From the NCBI RefSeq assembly GCF_024505145.1, contig NZ_JANIAA010000003.1, positions 434,001 to 498,000 on the forward strand: 64,000 bases of DNA, given 5' to 3'. The notes under the pieces were generated by a model. The model saw only the letters and a program-made list of their open reading frames with translations. It ran no database searches and was not told where the DNA came from. The position numbers were made by a program, and so were the translations under genes. This stretch comes from Streptomyces rugosispiralis. Lineage in GTDB: Bacteria; Actinomycetota; Actinomycetes; Streptomycetales; Streptomycetaceae. Positions 8,601 to 18,073 of this stretch are shown one piece after another; within the stretch, counting starts at the first letter, position 1; every line of letters begins with the position of its first letter.

Positions 8601-9557
8601 GTGAAGGCCAACGTCACCTTTCCCAGCGACCACCTCGCCATCGCCGGGATTCTCTTCACCCCCGACGACCACGGCGGCGGCCGGTTGCCGGCCGTTGTCA
8701 TCTCGCACCCGGGAGGCGGTGTGAAGGAGCAGAGCCCGAGCATCTACGCCGAGCGGCTGGCCGGCGCCGGGTTCGCCGCGCTCGTCTTCGACGCCGCCTA
8801 CCAGGGCGAGAGCGAGGGCGAGCCGCGAGGTCTGGAGAACCCCTTCCAGCGAGCCGAGGACATCAAGTCCGCCGTGACCTATCTGACCACCCGTGACGAC
8901 ATCGACCCGGACCGTATCGGGGCGCTGGGCATCTGCGCGTCCGGCGGTTACGTTCCCTACGCCGCGCAGACCGACCACCGCATCAAGGGCGTCGCCACGG
9001 TCAGCGCCGGGGACCTCGGGTCGGTGTTCCGCGAGGGACTGGGCCGCACACAGGACCCGGCGGTCCTCCAGGCCATGCTCGACCAGGCCGGCGCGCTGCG
9101 CACCGCGGAGGCACACGGCGCGGCCCTGCGGCTGGAGGCGTGGATTCCCGACAACGCCGAGGAGCTGCTGGAGACCGCCACCCGGCAGTTCCGGGAGACG
9201 TACGAGTTCTACCGCACCCCGCGCGGCTACCACCCCCGCGCGAACCAGGGATGGGTGCTGCGCAGCATCGACCTGATCGCCCAGTACGACTCGTACGCGA
9301 TGATCCGGCTCATCTCGCCCCGCCCCCTGCTGATGATCGCCGGTTCGGAGGCGGAGACCGCGTACTTCAGCAGGGAGGCGATCGAGAAGGCGGCCGAGCC
9401 CAAGAAGCTCGTCATCATCGACGGCGCCAGCCACATCGACCTGTACGACAGGGACGAATACGTCACCCTCGCCGTGGCCGAGCTCACCGCGTTCTTCGGC
9501 GAGCACCTGAAACCCCACCCGGTGCCCGTCGGCCATCCGACCGGCGGGCAGCGCTGA
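8601..9557 (+). CDS. Alpha/beta hydrolase of dienelactone-hydrolase/YcjY type
   Basis: A 318-residue protein with a GTG start at 8601 and AGGAG 10 nt upstream. The oxyanion segment VVISHPGGGVKEQ and nucleophile elbow LGICASGGY resemble dienelactone hydrolase-like proteins, where a Cys can take the nucleophile place. A late Asp and the His in GASHIDLYD complete a triad. No signal peptide is present, so it is cytoplasmic. It is probably controlled by the divergent XRE regulator. The substrate is unknown: an ester, lactone or halogenated acid would fit the fold. Confidence 0.85.
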   Translation: MKANVTFPSDHLAIAGILFTPDDHGGGRLPAVVISHPGGGVKEQSPSIYAERLAGAGFAALVFDAAYQGESEGEPRGLENPFQRAEDIKSAVTYLTTRDDIDPDRIGALGICASGGYVPYAAQTDHRIKGVATVSAGDLGSVFREGLGRTQDPAVLQAMLDQAGALRTAEAHGAALRLEAWIPDNAEELLETATRQFRETYEFYRTPRGYHPRANQGWVLRSIDLIAQYDSYAMIRLISPRPLLMIAGSEAETAYFSREAIEKAAEPKKLVIIDGASHIDLYDRDEYVTLAVAELTAFFGEHLKPHPVPVGHPTGGQR

Positions 9558-9604
9558 TTTAACCAGTGGCGTCCCCGTGGCCGAGCCCCATAGCTTGTGC
9601 GCTC

Positions 9605-10459
9605 GTGACTGGTGATCCGGAGAAGCGTGCGGACCGACGTGCCCTCGGTCGGGTGTTCAACGAGGTGGCGGAGGTCTACGACCGGGTCCGGCCGGGGTAC
9701 CCCGACGAGCTGTTCGCGGACCTCGTCGCCATCTCGGGCGTGGACGAGAGGTCGTCGGTGCTGGAGGTGGGCTGCGGCACCGGTCAGGCGACGCGCTCGC
9801 TGGCCGCGCTCGGATGTTCGGTGACCGCCATCGAGCCGGGCCGGGAAATGGCCGCGCTCGCCCGCCAACGGCTCGCCGCCTTCCCCAACGTCGAAGTCGA
9901 GACATCGACATTCGAGGAGTGGGACGATCGCGGCGCACGCTTCGATGCCCTCGTGGCCGCGTCCTCCTGGCACTGGATCGACCCGTCGATCGGCTGGCGG
10001 CGAGCGCACGATGTGCTCCGTCCCGGAGGCAGGCTGGCGCTGCTCGGCAACGTCGTGGTCCGCCGCCCGGGAGAGCCGGAGGTGTACGCCGAGACCGCCG
10101 ATCTCCACGAACGGTTCTGCCCCGGGAACCCCGACTGGGGCCATCCGCCGCTCGAGGACGACGTACGCGGCACCGACGAGGGCTGGGGGCCGGCCGACGG
10201 CCCCGGCGGGCTGTTCGGCCCGACGACGGTCCGGTGGTACCCGGCCGTTCAGTGGTTCAACGGCGAGGGCTTCGCCGATCACCTTCGCTCGACGTCGCTC
10301 TACCGGAGGCTCGACCGCGATGTCCGCGAGCCCCTGCTCGACGCCATCGCCGAGCGCATCCTCACCCGAATGGGCGACAGGGCGTCACGCCGCTATCTGA
10401 GCGTCCTCCGGGTCGGCCGGCGGACCGGGCGGCATCAGCGAGAACGCTCCATGAGCTGA
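9605..10459 (+). CDS. Class I SAM-dependent methyltransferase
   Basis: About 284 residues from GTG 9605; an upstream ATG at 9566 gives 13 more residues without homology, and no ribosome site is clear. Motif I is VLEVGCGTGQATRSLA, an acidic residue follows in TAIEPG, and the post-motif segment reads LRPGGRLALLG. The W-rich stretch SSWHWIDPSIGWRRAHDVL is typical of type 11 small-molecule methyltransferases. Its 3' end overlaps the convergent next gene by 25 bp. The substrate is unknown. Confidence 0.85.
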   Translation: MTGDPEKRADRRALGRVFNEVAEVYDRVRPGYPDELFADLVAISGVDERSSVLEVGCGTGQATRSLAALGCSVTAIEPGREMAALARQRLAAFPNVEVETSTFEEWDDRGARFDALVAASSWHWIDPSIGWRRAHDVLRPGGRLALLGNVVVRRPGEPEVYAETADLHERFCPGNPDWGHPPLEDDVRGTDEGWGPADGPGGLFGPTTVRWYPAVQWFNGEGFADHLRSTSLYRRLDRDVREPLLDAIAERILTRMGDRASRRYLSVLRVGRRTGRHQRERSMS

Positions 10460-11421
10460 CGCATCAGATGCAGTTCCTCCTCCGCGAGTTCACGCACCAG
10501 CTTCGCGGCGTGCTCAACGGGGCCACGGGACGAGGCGGTGCCCGCTTCGCGGAGGAGTTCCGCCACGTCGGTCCATTTCCTCGACACCACGCGGTACGCG
10601 TCCGAGAGATCGCGGAACTCGGGGACACCCGTGAGATCGGCGGCCTCGGCGAGGAAGTCGGCCCACATCGCGCGGAAGAGTCCCCCGCCGGTTCCCCCGT
10701 CTTCCATGATCGTGGAAATCTCGGCAAGCGCTTCTTCGGGGGATTCGAGGTTGTCCATCCATCCCGGCATCAGACCGGCGGCCTTGCGCATTCCCCTGAA
10801 TCCAAAGTTGGAGATCGGGGGGTTCAGGAAGTCTTCGGCCGTCGTCCGAATGGATTGACGGGCGACGTCACCCAGGTCGGGCAGCGAGCCCTCGGGCGGG
10901 TTGATCGTGAACGAGAGGCTCCGTGAGCTCATCGGGCCGCGTGCGCTCCGGGCCAGCGCGAGGGCATCGCCGGAGGTCCACTGAAGCCCCAGCGGCCTGG
11001 TCTCGACCAGGGCGAACCTGTCGTCCTCGCGCCCGATACAGGCGACGTAGTGGGCCGCGAACCGGTAGCGGTCGGTGGAGTAGTCGAGGTGGAAGCGGTC
11101 GAGTTTGAGTCCGACGGCAGTCCCCGAGTCCAGCTCGTGGACCAGCCGCTCACGCGCCCGCTTCGGCGAGGACGTCTCCCGGACGGTCAACCGGAGACCC
11201 AGCGAATCGGTGACATTGGCAGTCAACCGATCGGGTCTGATGCGGCCCCCGATGAATGGCGTCGGCATCTTCTTGGTGTGCCAGTAGCCGAATGACAGAC
11301 CGCTGCCGAGGCCGAAGACGAGCGGCTCCGACAGATCGATGTCGCACTGCCGCAGAAGGTTGACGAGCGTGGTCGATTCGCAATGTCTACCGACGAACGG
11401 CTGCGCGTCGATGAGTGACAC
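10435..11421 (-). CDS. BtrH N-terminal domain/DUF4872 protein
   Basis: A 328-residue protein from GTG 11421, with GGAGGGGAG about 10 nt upstream; an ATG at 11450 is possible. The opening FVGRHCESTTLVNLLR and LVFGLGSGLSFGYW match the papain-like BtrH_N domain, with the conserved Cys-Glu pair and His, and the rest matches DUF4872. BtrH in butirosin synthesis transfers an acyl chain from a carrier protein to the aminoglycoside. No carrier protein or aminoglycoside gene is nearby, so the local role is unknown. Possibilities are acyl transfer, proteolysis or a regulatory role. It overlaps the methyltransferase tail to tail. Confidence 0.75.
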   Translation of the reverse strand: MSLIDAQPFVGRHCESTTLVNLLRQCDIDLSEPLVFGLGSGLSFGYWHTKKMPTPFIGGRIRPDRLTANVTDSLGLRLTVRETSSPKRARERLVHELDSGTAVGLKLDRFHLDYSTDRYRFAAHYVACIGREDDRFALVETRPLGLQWTSGDALALARSARGPMSSRSLSFTINPPEGSLPDLGDVARQSIRTTAEDFLNPPISNFGFRGMRKAAGLMPGWMDNLESPEEALAEISTIMEDGGTGGGLFRAMWADFLAEAADLTGVPEFRDLSDAYRVVSRKWTDVAELLREAGTASSRGPVEHAAKLVRELAEEELHLMRQLMERSR

Positions 11422-11597
11422 GTGATCACTTCTCCCCTCCGTCGGGCACATCGTAGCCCGGCGTCCGGGACCGTCCGTATGACGGCGAGAACGCGCGCCG
11501 GCCGACGGCCGGCGCGCGGACGGTGATGGCCCCCGGCGGTGGCGAGGGACCCGTGACACCGGGGCCGAGCCGCGCGGCGGCCCGGCCCCGTCAGCGA

Positions 11598-12062
11598 TCA
11601 GCCCTCGTAGCTCCGTATGGCGGCGACCTTCTCCGCCGACGGGGAGGTCTCGTCGAAGCTCTGCGCGAGCCAGTCGTCGGCGAGCGCGCGGGCGAGTTCC
11701 AGGCCGATGACGCGCTGGCCGAAGCAGAGGACTTGGGCGTTGTTGCTGAGGACCGAGCGGCGCACCGAGTAGCTGTCGTGGGCGGTGACCGCGCGGATGC
11801 CGGGGACCTTGTTGGCGCTGATGGCCACGCCGAGGCCGGTGCCGCACACCAGCAGCGCGCGGTCCGCGGCGCCTTCGGCCACCCGCCGGGCCGCCTCCAC
11901 CGCGACATGCGGATAGGCGGTGTGTTCGTCGCTGCCCACGCCGACGTCGATGACCTCGGCGACCCGGGGGTCGGCCTGCAGATCCCGCTTGAGGGCTTCC
12001 TTGTAGTCGTAACCGGCGTCGTCGCAGCCGACGACGATCCGGAAGGGACGCGCGGTGGTCAT
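11598..12062 (-). CDS. rpiB: RpiB/LacAB-family sugar-phosphate isomerase
   Basis: A 154-residue protein and the last gene of a five-gene coupled operon; its ATG overlaps the kinase stop as ATGA. It has the RpiB features: [17 protein letters not shown] at the N-terminus, the Cys-containing [16 protein letters not shown] and [19 protein letters not shown]. This family isomerises ribose-5-P, allose-6-P or, in tetritol pathways, D-erythrulose-4-P to D-erythrose-4-P. The neighbouring DhaK-type kinase makes a tetrose- or ketose-phosphate role more likely than a housekeeping one (inference). Confidence 0.9.
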   Translation of the reverse strand: MTTARPFRIVVGCDDAGYDYKEALKRDLQADPRVAEVIDVGVGSDEHTAYPHVAVEAARRVAEGAADRALLVCGTGLGVAISANKVPGIRAVTAHDSYSVRRSVLSNNAQVLCFGQRVIGLELARALADDWLAQSFDETSPSAEKVAAIRSYEG

Positions 12063-13804
12063 ACGGATTCGCTTCCTGTCGTCGCGGGGAGAGTGGCCAC
12101 CGCGGTCAGCACCGCGGCGAGTGAGGTGGCTCCGGGGTCGGGGGTGCCCACGCTGCGGTCGGCGAGTGGGCGGGCGCGGCCCAGGCGGGGGCGCAGCCCG
12201 GCGGTGTTCTCGGCGGCCGTACGGGCCGCGGCCACGGCGGACGCGTACGCCTCGGACACCGGGGCTCCGCTCCGCAGCCCCGTGGTGAAGGCGGTGGCGA
12301 ACGGCGCGAGGGCGTCGACCAGGGTCTTGTCGCCCACTTCGGCCCCGCCGAGCGAGGTGACTGCGGTGAGCGCGGCCGTGGCGGCGGACGCCAACTCCGC
12401 GCGCTCCGGCGCCCGGTCGGCAGGCAGCGCCGCGCCGATGGCGCGCAGGCCCACTCCCCACAGCGCCCCCGAGGTGCCCCCGGCCTCCGCCGCCCAGGCG
12501 TCACCGGCGGCGGCCAGCACCGCCGCCGGGGCGAGCCGGTCGGTGTGCGCCTTTTCGGCGGCCGCGAGTGCCGCGTCGACGCCCTTGGACATGCCACGGC
12601 CGTGGTCGCCGTCGCCCGCCACCGCGTCCAGCCGGCCCAGGTCCTCCGCGTCGCGGTGCAGTACGTCGCGGGCGGCGCGCAGGGCGTGGACGGTCAGTTC
12701 GGCGACCTCGACCGCCGCGCCGGACGCGGTGGCGGCGGACCGCTCCGGGCGGCGCGGGGCCGCGGCGGGCCGTACGGCGGCGTCGTCCACCGGGGGTTCC
12801 GGCGGTGGCGTCCGGCAGAAGGCCGGGGAGTCGGCCGGGGCGAGCCACAGCCGCTCCAGCTCCTCGTCCAGCCAGCTCAGGGTCAGGGAGCAACCGGCCA
12901 TGTCGAGACTGGTGACGAGTTCGCCGACCTCGGGGCGTACGGGCGTGAGCCCCGCCTCCTCCAGCCGGCGGGCCACGGCGCCCCACAGCACGTACAGCTC
13001 CTCGTACTTCGTGGCGCCGAGCCCGTTGAGGACGACCGCGACCCGCCCGCCGTCGCCCACCCCGGCGGGCCGGTCCGCGAGCAGCCCCGTCACCAGGGCG
13101 CGGGCCAGGTCCTCCGCGGTGCCCAGGGTGTCCTCGCTGACCCCCGGTTCGCCGTGGATGCCGAGGCCGAGGCCCAACCGGCCCTCGGGAACGGTGAAGA
13201 GGGGCGCTTCGGCGCCCGGCAGGGTACAGCCGTCGAAGGCCACGCCGAGCGTGCGGGTACGGGCGTTGGTGTGCTCGGCGACGCGGACGACCTCCTCCAG
13301 GGAGGCGCCTTCCTCGGCCGCCGCCGACGCGGTCTTGAAGACGACGAAGCCACCCGCGATGCCACGCCGCCGCGCCGTCTGGTCGGCGGGGGCGGAGGCG
13401 ATGTCGTCGGTGACGGCGAAGCAGCGGGCGGGAATCCCGTCGCCCTCCAACTGCCGTGCCGCGAGGCCGAAGTTCATCACGTCCCCCGCGTAGTTGCCGA
13501 AGAGGAAGAGGACCCCGCCGCCCGCCTCCGCCGCCTCGGCGACCGAGCGGGCGCGGGCGGCCGACGGGGAGGTGAAGACATCGCCGATGACCGAGCCGTC
13601 GGCGAATCCGGGGCCGACGACACCGCAGAAGGCGGGGTAGTGGCCGGAGCCGCCGCCGGTGAGCACCGCCACCTTGCCCGCGCGGGCGGGGCGGGCGCGC
13701 ACCACACCGCCGGGCACGGCCCGTACGTGCCCGGGATGGGCGGCGGCGAAGCCGGTGATCATGTCGTCGGTGAACCGGGCGGGGTCGTTGAAGAGCCTGG
13801 TCAT
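12059..13804 (-). CDS. DhaK-DhaL fusion ketose kinase (dihydroxyacetone/erythrulose kinase type)
   Basis: A 581-residue ATP-dependent DAK. Residues 1-330 are DhaK ([25 protein letters not shown]-like segment, [18 protein letters not shown]). After a Pro/Ala linker, residues about 365-581 are DhaL ([18 protein letters not shown] with the metal-binding Asp residues, then [10 protein letters not shown]). Such fusions phosphorylate dihydroxyacetone, but in actinobacteria homologues act on D- or L-erythrulose. The start at 13804 overlaps the FGGY kinase stop (ATGA), and the end overlaps rpiB, so expression is tightly coupled. Confidence 0.92.
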   Translation of the reverse strand: MTRLFNDPARFTDDMITGFAAAHPGHVRAVPGGVVRARPARAGKVAVLTGGGSGHYPAFCGVVGPGFADGSVIGDVFTSPSAARARSVAEAAEAGGGVLFLFGNYAGDVMNFGLAARQLEGDGIPARCFAVTDDIASAPADQTARRRGIAGGFVVFKTASAAAEEGASLEEVVRVAEHTNARTRTLGVAFDGCTLPGAEAPLFTVPEGRLGLGLGIHGEPGVSEDTLGTAEDLARALVTGLLADRPAGVGDGGRVAVVLNGLGATKYEELYVLWGAVARRLEEAGLTPVRPEVGELVTSLDMAGCSLTLSWLDEELERLWLAPADSPAFCRTPPPEPPVDDAAVRPAAAPRRPERSAATASGAAVEVAELTVHALRAARDVLHRDAEDLGRLDAVAGDGDHGRGMSKGVDAALAAAEKAHTDRLAPAAVLAAAGDAWAAEAGGTSGALWGVGLRAIGAALPADRAPERAELASAATAALTAVTSLGGAEVGDKTLVDALAPFATAFTTGLRSGAPVSEAYASAVAAARTAAENTAGLRPRLGRARPLADRSVGTPDPGATSLAAVLTAVATLPATTGSESV

Positions 13805-15261
13805 CGTGTGCTCCAGCCTTCGCGTGCGGTGTCGAGGGCCTGCCGGTAGGCGGCGTAGCCCTCGGCGTAGTGGTCGATCAGCCCGCGCTCGGCGGTGACG
13901 GTACGGAGCCGGGCGCGCCAGGCGCCGGGGTCGACCGGGGTGCCCAGGGAGCGCCAGGCGACATGGGCCGCGCCGCGGATGCCCACGGCGTCGTCGCAGA
14001 CCTCCAGGTCGCCGCCGAGGACACCGGCGAAGATGCGCGCCCACTCCCCGGAGCGCGCACCACCGCCGCAGGCGGTGACGGTGCGGGTGACGCCGAGGGT
14101 CTCCATGCAGTGCCGGGCCGAGTAGGCGACGGCCTCGCACAGCGCCCGTACCAGGTCGGCACGGCCGGCCAGCGGGGAGAGACCGTCGAACCGGCCACGG
14201 GCCCGCGGGTCGACGAAGGGCGCCCGCTCGCCGCTGGTGGACAGGAACGGCAGCGCGGTGACGCCCGCGGCGCCGGGCGGGGACTGGACGAGCAGCGCGT
14301 CCAGCGCATCGATCTTCACATCGAGCAGCTTCAGCAGCCAGTCCAGGCCCGCGGTGCCGATCATCGCGGGCATGACCCGCAGGAACCGGCCCTCGTACGG
14401 GGTGGCCAGCACCATCCCGGCCGGGTCCTCGGCGAGAGCCGGGCGCGGCTCGGTGTCCAGGACCTGGGCGGCGAGGGTGGTGCCGATGATGAGGTTGCCC
14501 TCCCCCGGTTCGGCGACCCCCGAGCCGAAGGCGCAGGCGGGGATGTCGAACGGCCCGGCCGAGACCGGCAGCCCCGCGGGCAGGCCCAGCCGCCGGGCGG
14601 CGTCGGGCAGCAGCCGGTGCAGGGTGCCGGGCGGCGCCGGGTCCGGCAGCAGCCGGCGGTGTGCGGACAGCCCGCACAGCTCGAGCGTGGTCTCGTCGTA
14701 GGTACGGGTGGCCACGTCGAGGAACGGCTGCGAGGCGTCGGAGACATCGACGGTCACGGCGCCGGTCAGCCGTTGCACGACGGCGTCCACGCAGTATCCG
14801 GCGACCTCGGCCGCCTCCAGCCGCTCCGGCTCGTGTTCGGCCAGATGCGCCAGCAGGGGTGCCGCGGAGCCGGGGAAGAGTCCGACCCCGGTGCGCCGGT
14901 GCAGGGCGCGCAGGGTGCCGTCGGCGGTCCACCGGTCGAGCCGGTCCGCGGCCCGGCCGTCCATCCAGGACAGCGCGCGGCCGACCGGGGCGCCCGTGGC
15001 GTCGCGCAGCCACAGGCCGTCGCCCTGCCCGGTGAGGGCCAGGGCCTCGGCCGGTTCGTCGCCCAGTTGCGCGGCGTCGGCGAGCGCCGCCCGTACGACG
15101 GTCTCCACGGTGCCCACGACGTCGTCCAGGTCCTGCTCGACGCGGTGTCCGGGCAGGGTGTAGACGGTGCTGCGGGCCTCGTGCGCGGGGGTGGTCCGGC
15201 CGTCGCGGGAGATCAGCTGGGCCTTGGTGACCGAGGTGCCGATGTCGACTCCGACGATCAT
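13801..15261 (-). CDS. FGGY-family carbohydrate kinase
   Basis: A 486-residue protein with two actin-like domains: MIVGVDIGTSVTKAQLIS (phosphate 1), ALTGQGDGLWL and SWMDGRA in the N-domain; GNLIIGTTLAAQV (adenosine/phosphate 2) and ACGGGARSGEWARI in the C-domain. It resembles EryA/xylulokinase/AI-2 kinase-like members that phosphorylate polyols or sugars. It is the third gene of the operon, with ATGA overlaps on both sides. A second kinase in the same operon suggests either two substrates or two consecutive steps. Confidence 0.93.
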   Translation of the reverse strand: MIVGVDIGTSVTKAQLISRDGRTTPAHEARSTVYTLPGHRVEQDLDDVVGTVETVVRAALADAAQLGDEPAEALALTGQGDGLWLRDATGAPVGRALSWMDGRAADRLDRWTADGTLRALHRRTGVGLFPGSAAPLLAHLAEHEPERLEAAEVAGYCVDAVVQRLTGAVTVDVSDASQPFLDVATRTYDETTLELCGLSAHRRLLPDPAPPGTLHRLLPDAARRLGLPAGLPVSAGPFDIPACAFGSGVAEPGEGNLIIGTTLAAQVLDTEPRPALAEDPAGMVLATPYEGRFLRVMPAMIGTAGLDWLLKLLDVKIDALDALLVQSPPGAAGVTALPFLSTSGERAPFVDPRARGRFDGLSPLAGRADLVRALCEAVAYSARHCMETLGVTRTVTACGGGARSGEWARIFAGVLGGDLEVCDDAVGIRGAAHVAWRSLGTPVDPGAWRARLRTVTAERGLIDHYAEGYAAYRQALDTAREGWSTR

Positions 15262-16328
15262 GGCCGGCTCCCGGTCAGCACCTCCGGATTGGCCACGTGC
15301 CGCAGCGGTTCGCCGCGCAGGAAGCGGGCGGCCTCGCCGGCGGTGATCAGGGCGGCCCGGTCGGCGGTCTGCCGGGTGGCGCCCGCCAGGTGGGGTGTGG
15401 TGATGACGTTGGGTGCCTTGTGCAGCGGCCAGTCGGCCGGGGGCGGCTCGATGTCGTAGACGTCGAGGGCGAGCGCGCCGAGCCGGCCCGACTCCAGCAG
15501 GCCGGGCAGCGGGGCGTAGTCGAGCAGCTCACCGCGGGCCGAGTTGACGAGGACGGCGCCCTCGGGCAGCAGCGCGAGGTTGTCCGCGTTCAGCAGATGC
15601 CGGGTCTCGGGGGTGACCCGGGCGTGCAGGCTCACCACGGAGCTGCGCCGCAGCAGGTCCTCCAGGGCGGTGAGCTCGACGCCGTCGGCGTGTGCCCGCG
15701 CCGGGTCCGCGTACGGGTCGGAGACGACGACGTCCGCGCCGAAGGCACGCAGCACCCGGGCCACGATCGAGCCGATGGCCCCGTACCCGACGAGGCCGAC
15801 GGTGGCGCCGTCGAGCTCAAGACCCGCGTTCTCGTAGGCGTAGTAGTCGCCGCGCCAGGTGCCCTCCTTGAGGGCCGCGTCGGCATGGGTGATGCGGCGC
15901 ATGGCGGCGAGGATCAGGCCGACGGCGAATTCGGCGGCCGCGGCGGCGTTGCGGCCCGGGGTGAAGGTGACGGGGATCCCGGCGGCGGTGGCGGCCGCCA
16001 CGTCCACGTTGACCGGGCCGCCGCGGGCCACGCCGATGAACTTCAGGCCGGGTGCCTCGCGGATGACCCGGGCGGTGAAGGGCGCCATCTGGGTGACGGC
16101 GACGCTCGCGTCACCGAGCGCCTCCAGCACCTGTTCCTCGGTGCCGCTGGCCTCCTTGACCCCGCCGTTCCCCTGCCCGTCGGCCCCGACCGGCCCGAAG
16201 GGTTCGTTCGGCCAGCGGGTGCGCAGGGTGCGGAAGGTCAGCCCGGCGGAGGGCAGGCTCTCGCTCAGGGCGGCGGAGAAGAGCTCGGGGGCGATGAAGT
16301 CGTCGCCCGATACCAGGACCGTGGTCAT
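15258..16328 (-). CDS. D-isomer-specific 2-hydroxyacid dehydrogenase
   Basis: About 356 residues. The ATG at 16328 has GGGGAG about 7 nt upstream; an overlapping GTG at 16337 would couple it to the HAD stop. The NAD-binding site is VGLVGYGAIGSIVARVL, with catalytic Arg in LVNSARGELLD, Glu in the YDIEPP region and His in ITTPHLAGATRQ. It resembles phosphoglycerate dehydrogenase-like members but lacks ACT domains. It probably oxidises or reduces an alpha-hydroxy acid or its phosphate made in this pathway. Confidence 0.92.
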   Translation of the reverse strand: MTTVLVSGDDFIAPELFSAALSESLPSAGLTFRTLRTRWPNEPFGPVGADGQGNGGVKEASGTEEQVLEALGDASVAVTQMAPFTARVIREAPGLKFIGVARGGPVNVDVAAATAAGIPVTFTPGRNAAAAAEFAVGLILAAMRRITHADAALKEGTWRGDYYAYENAGLELDGATVGLVGYGAIGSIVARVLRAFGADVVVSDPYADPARAHADGVELTALEDLLRRSSVVSLHARVTPETRHLLNADNLALLPEGAVLVNSARGELLDYAPLPGLLESGRLGALALDVYDIEPPPADWPLHKAPNVITTPHLAGATRQTADRAALITAGEAARFLRGEPLRHVANPEVLTGSRP

Positions 16329-16333
16329 GTCGG

Positions 16334-17002
16334 TCACTCCCCTCGGGGGTCGAGCCTGCTGAGCAGGAAGTCACGTACGGCATGGTGGTCCGGAGAACGG
16401 TATGCGGCGGCGGCCAGGGCGTCCTCGGCGGGTGGGTACTGCGGATTCGGGATGGCCACGACGGTCATCCCGGCGGCCGCGGCGGCGCGCAGTCCGTTGC
16501 TGGAGTCCTCCACCGCCAGACAGCGCTCCGGGGCCACGCCGAGGGCCCGCGCGGCGGCCAGATAGACGTCCGGGCTCGGCTTTCCGCGCTCCACCTCGGC
16601 GCTGGAGACGGTCGCCTTGAAGTGGTGGTCGACGCCGTGGTGGACGAGCACGGCGTCGATGACCCGGCGCGGCGCGGAGGAGGCGAGCGCCACGGGGGCC
16701 AGCTCGGCGGTGTCGGTGATCATCTCGCGGGCTCCGGGCAACAGACCGATACGGCCGTCGGCCAGGGCCTGGACCATGCCGTCCACGACCTCCCGTTCGG
16801 TGCTGGCGGCGGGGTCACCCGCCGCGCAGAACCGGGTGAGGTACGCGGCCCATTCGGGGGCGCTCATCCCCTGGACGTCGCGCGTCTGCTCCGGGCCCCA
16901 TACGCTGCCGCGCGCGGCGGCGTAGCCGGCCCACAGCTCCTCCCACAGATGCTCGCTCTCGACGAGCACGCCGTCCATGTCGAAGACCACTGCGTCGGCC
17001 AT
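16334..17002 (-). CDS. HAD-superfamily sugar-phosphate phosphatase
   Basis: A 222-residue protein and the first gene of the operon. HAD motif I is VVFDMDGVLVES (nucleophile Asp), motif II ALASSAP, motif III Lys in VERGKPSPDVY, and motif IV AVEDSSNGLRAA. This is the beta-phosphoglucomutase-like/YniC-like class with a helical cap. It may dephosphorylate a dead-end or intermediate sugar phosphate. Its stop overlaps the start region of the dehydrogenase. It is divergent from the DeoR gene across a 169-bp gap. Confidence 0.9.
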   Translation of the reverse strand: MADAVVFDMDGVLVESEHLWEELWAGYAAARGSVWGPEQTRDVQGMSAPEWAAYLTRFCAAGDPAASTEREVVDGMVQALADGRIGLLPGAREMITDTAELAPVALASSAPRRVIDAVLVHHGVDHHFKATVSSAEVERGKPSPDVYLAAARALGVAPERCLAVEDSSNGLRAAAAAGMTVVAIPNPQYPPAEDALAAAAYRSPDHHAVRDFLLSRLDPRGE

Positions 17003-17103
17003 GCGTACCCCTGATCTCCCGGCTGATGATGTCTGGCTGGCGGGGCACGAAGATGTCCGTGCGCCCGGCGGTGTCCGCCAGGTGGTGGCACCCGGCGGTG
17101 TCC

Positions 17104-17130
17104 GTCACAGCGAAATTAACAGTCACAGCG
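17104..17130. promoter_or_regulatory. Direct repeats, likely DeoR operator
   Basis: GTCACAGCG occurs at 17104-17112 and 17122-17130, 18 bp apart, followed by the related TTGTCACTG. The surrounding stretch (17113-17165) is unusually AT-rich and lies between the divergent operon and regulator starts. Confidence 0.65.
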
Positions 17131-17171
17131 TGAGTTGTCACTGGTTCTATGTGAGAAATAAACACGGCAGG

Positions 17172-17969
17172 ATGGAGGACATGACTACTCCCCCGTCGTC
17201 GCGCGGCGCGCGGCAACAGCGGCAGCAACTGATCGTCGAGCACGTTCTGGCCCAGGGGGACGCCGCCGTGTCCGAACTGGTCGAGCTGACCGGCGTCAGC
17301 CTGATGACGGTCCACCGGGACGTCGCCGAACTGGCGGACCGCGGCATCCTGCGCAAGTACCACGGCGGCGTCTCCGCGCAGCCCTCGATGGTCTTCGAGT
17401 CCAGTTCGGACTTCCGGCTGCACGCCCACACCGACGAGAAGCGGGCGCTGGCCCGCGCCGCCCTGCGGTTCGTGGCCCCGGGGATGTCGGTGATGCTGGA
17501 CGACTCGACCTCGGCGCTGGCCCTGGCGCGGCTGTTGCCCGAGGTCGGGCCGCTGACCGTGGTGACCAACTACCGCCTGATCACGGAGGAGCTGCGGAGC
17601 GCCGAGGGCATCCGGCTGATCTGCGTGGGCGGCGAGTACTCGCGCACCCACGACTCATGGATCGGGCTGCCGGCGATGGACATGATCAGCGGCATCTCCG
17701 TCGATCTGAGCGTGCTCTCCACCTCCGGGATCACCGCGGGCATGACCTTCCACCAGGAGCAGGAGATCGTCAGCATCAAGCGGGCGACCCGGCAGGCGGG
17801 CGCGACGAGCGTACTGCTGATGGACCACAGCAAGGTGGGCCGTCGCGCGCTGCACCGGCTGGAGAGCGTGGACTCCTTCGACCATGTCCTGCTGACCGGT
17901 CCGGTGGACGAGGAGCTGCTCCGGGAGATGCGGGAGCTGACGGATGTGAGAGTCGTCGAGACCGAGTAG
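17172..17969 (+). CDS. DeoR-family transcriptional regulator
   Basis: About 265 residues (ATG 17172; ATG 17181 is only 1-2 nt from a GGAGG, so too close). The N-terminal winged helix (QQLIVEHVLAQGDAAVSELV, MTVHRDVAELADRGILRKYHGG) is followed by the sugar-phosphate-sensing DeoRC domain (MLDDSTSALALARLL, TVVTNYRLI, GGEYS, LLMDHSKVGRRAL). DeoR proteins usually respond to a phosphorylated intermediate of the adjacent pathway. This one should control the divergent kinase operon and the following permease. Confidence 0.93.
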   Translation: MEDMTTPPSSRGARQQRQQLIVEHVLAQGDAAVSELVELTGVSLMTVHRDVAELADRGILRKYHGGVSAQPSMVFESSSDFRLHAHTDEKRALARAALRFVAPGMSVMLDDSTSALALARLLPEVGPLTVVTNYRLITEELRSAEGIRLICVGGEYSRTHDSWIGLPAMDMISGISVDLSVLSTSGITAGMTFHQEQEIVSIKRATRQAGATSVLLMDHSKVGRRALHRLESVDSFDHVLLTGPVDEELLREMRELTDVRVVETE

Positions 17970-18073
17970 TTACCAACGAATCTCGTTATTCTTACCAGAC
18001 CTCTTGATATTTCTCTCGGCTCGCTTGAGTATCTGCGGTCGTACTCCGTCATCCCCGCAGAGTGGAGGAAGCG

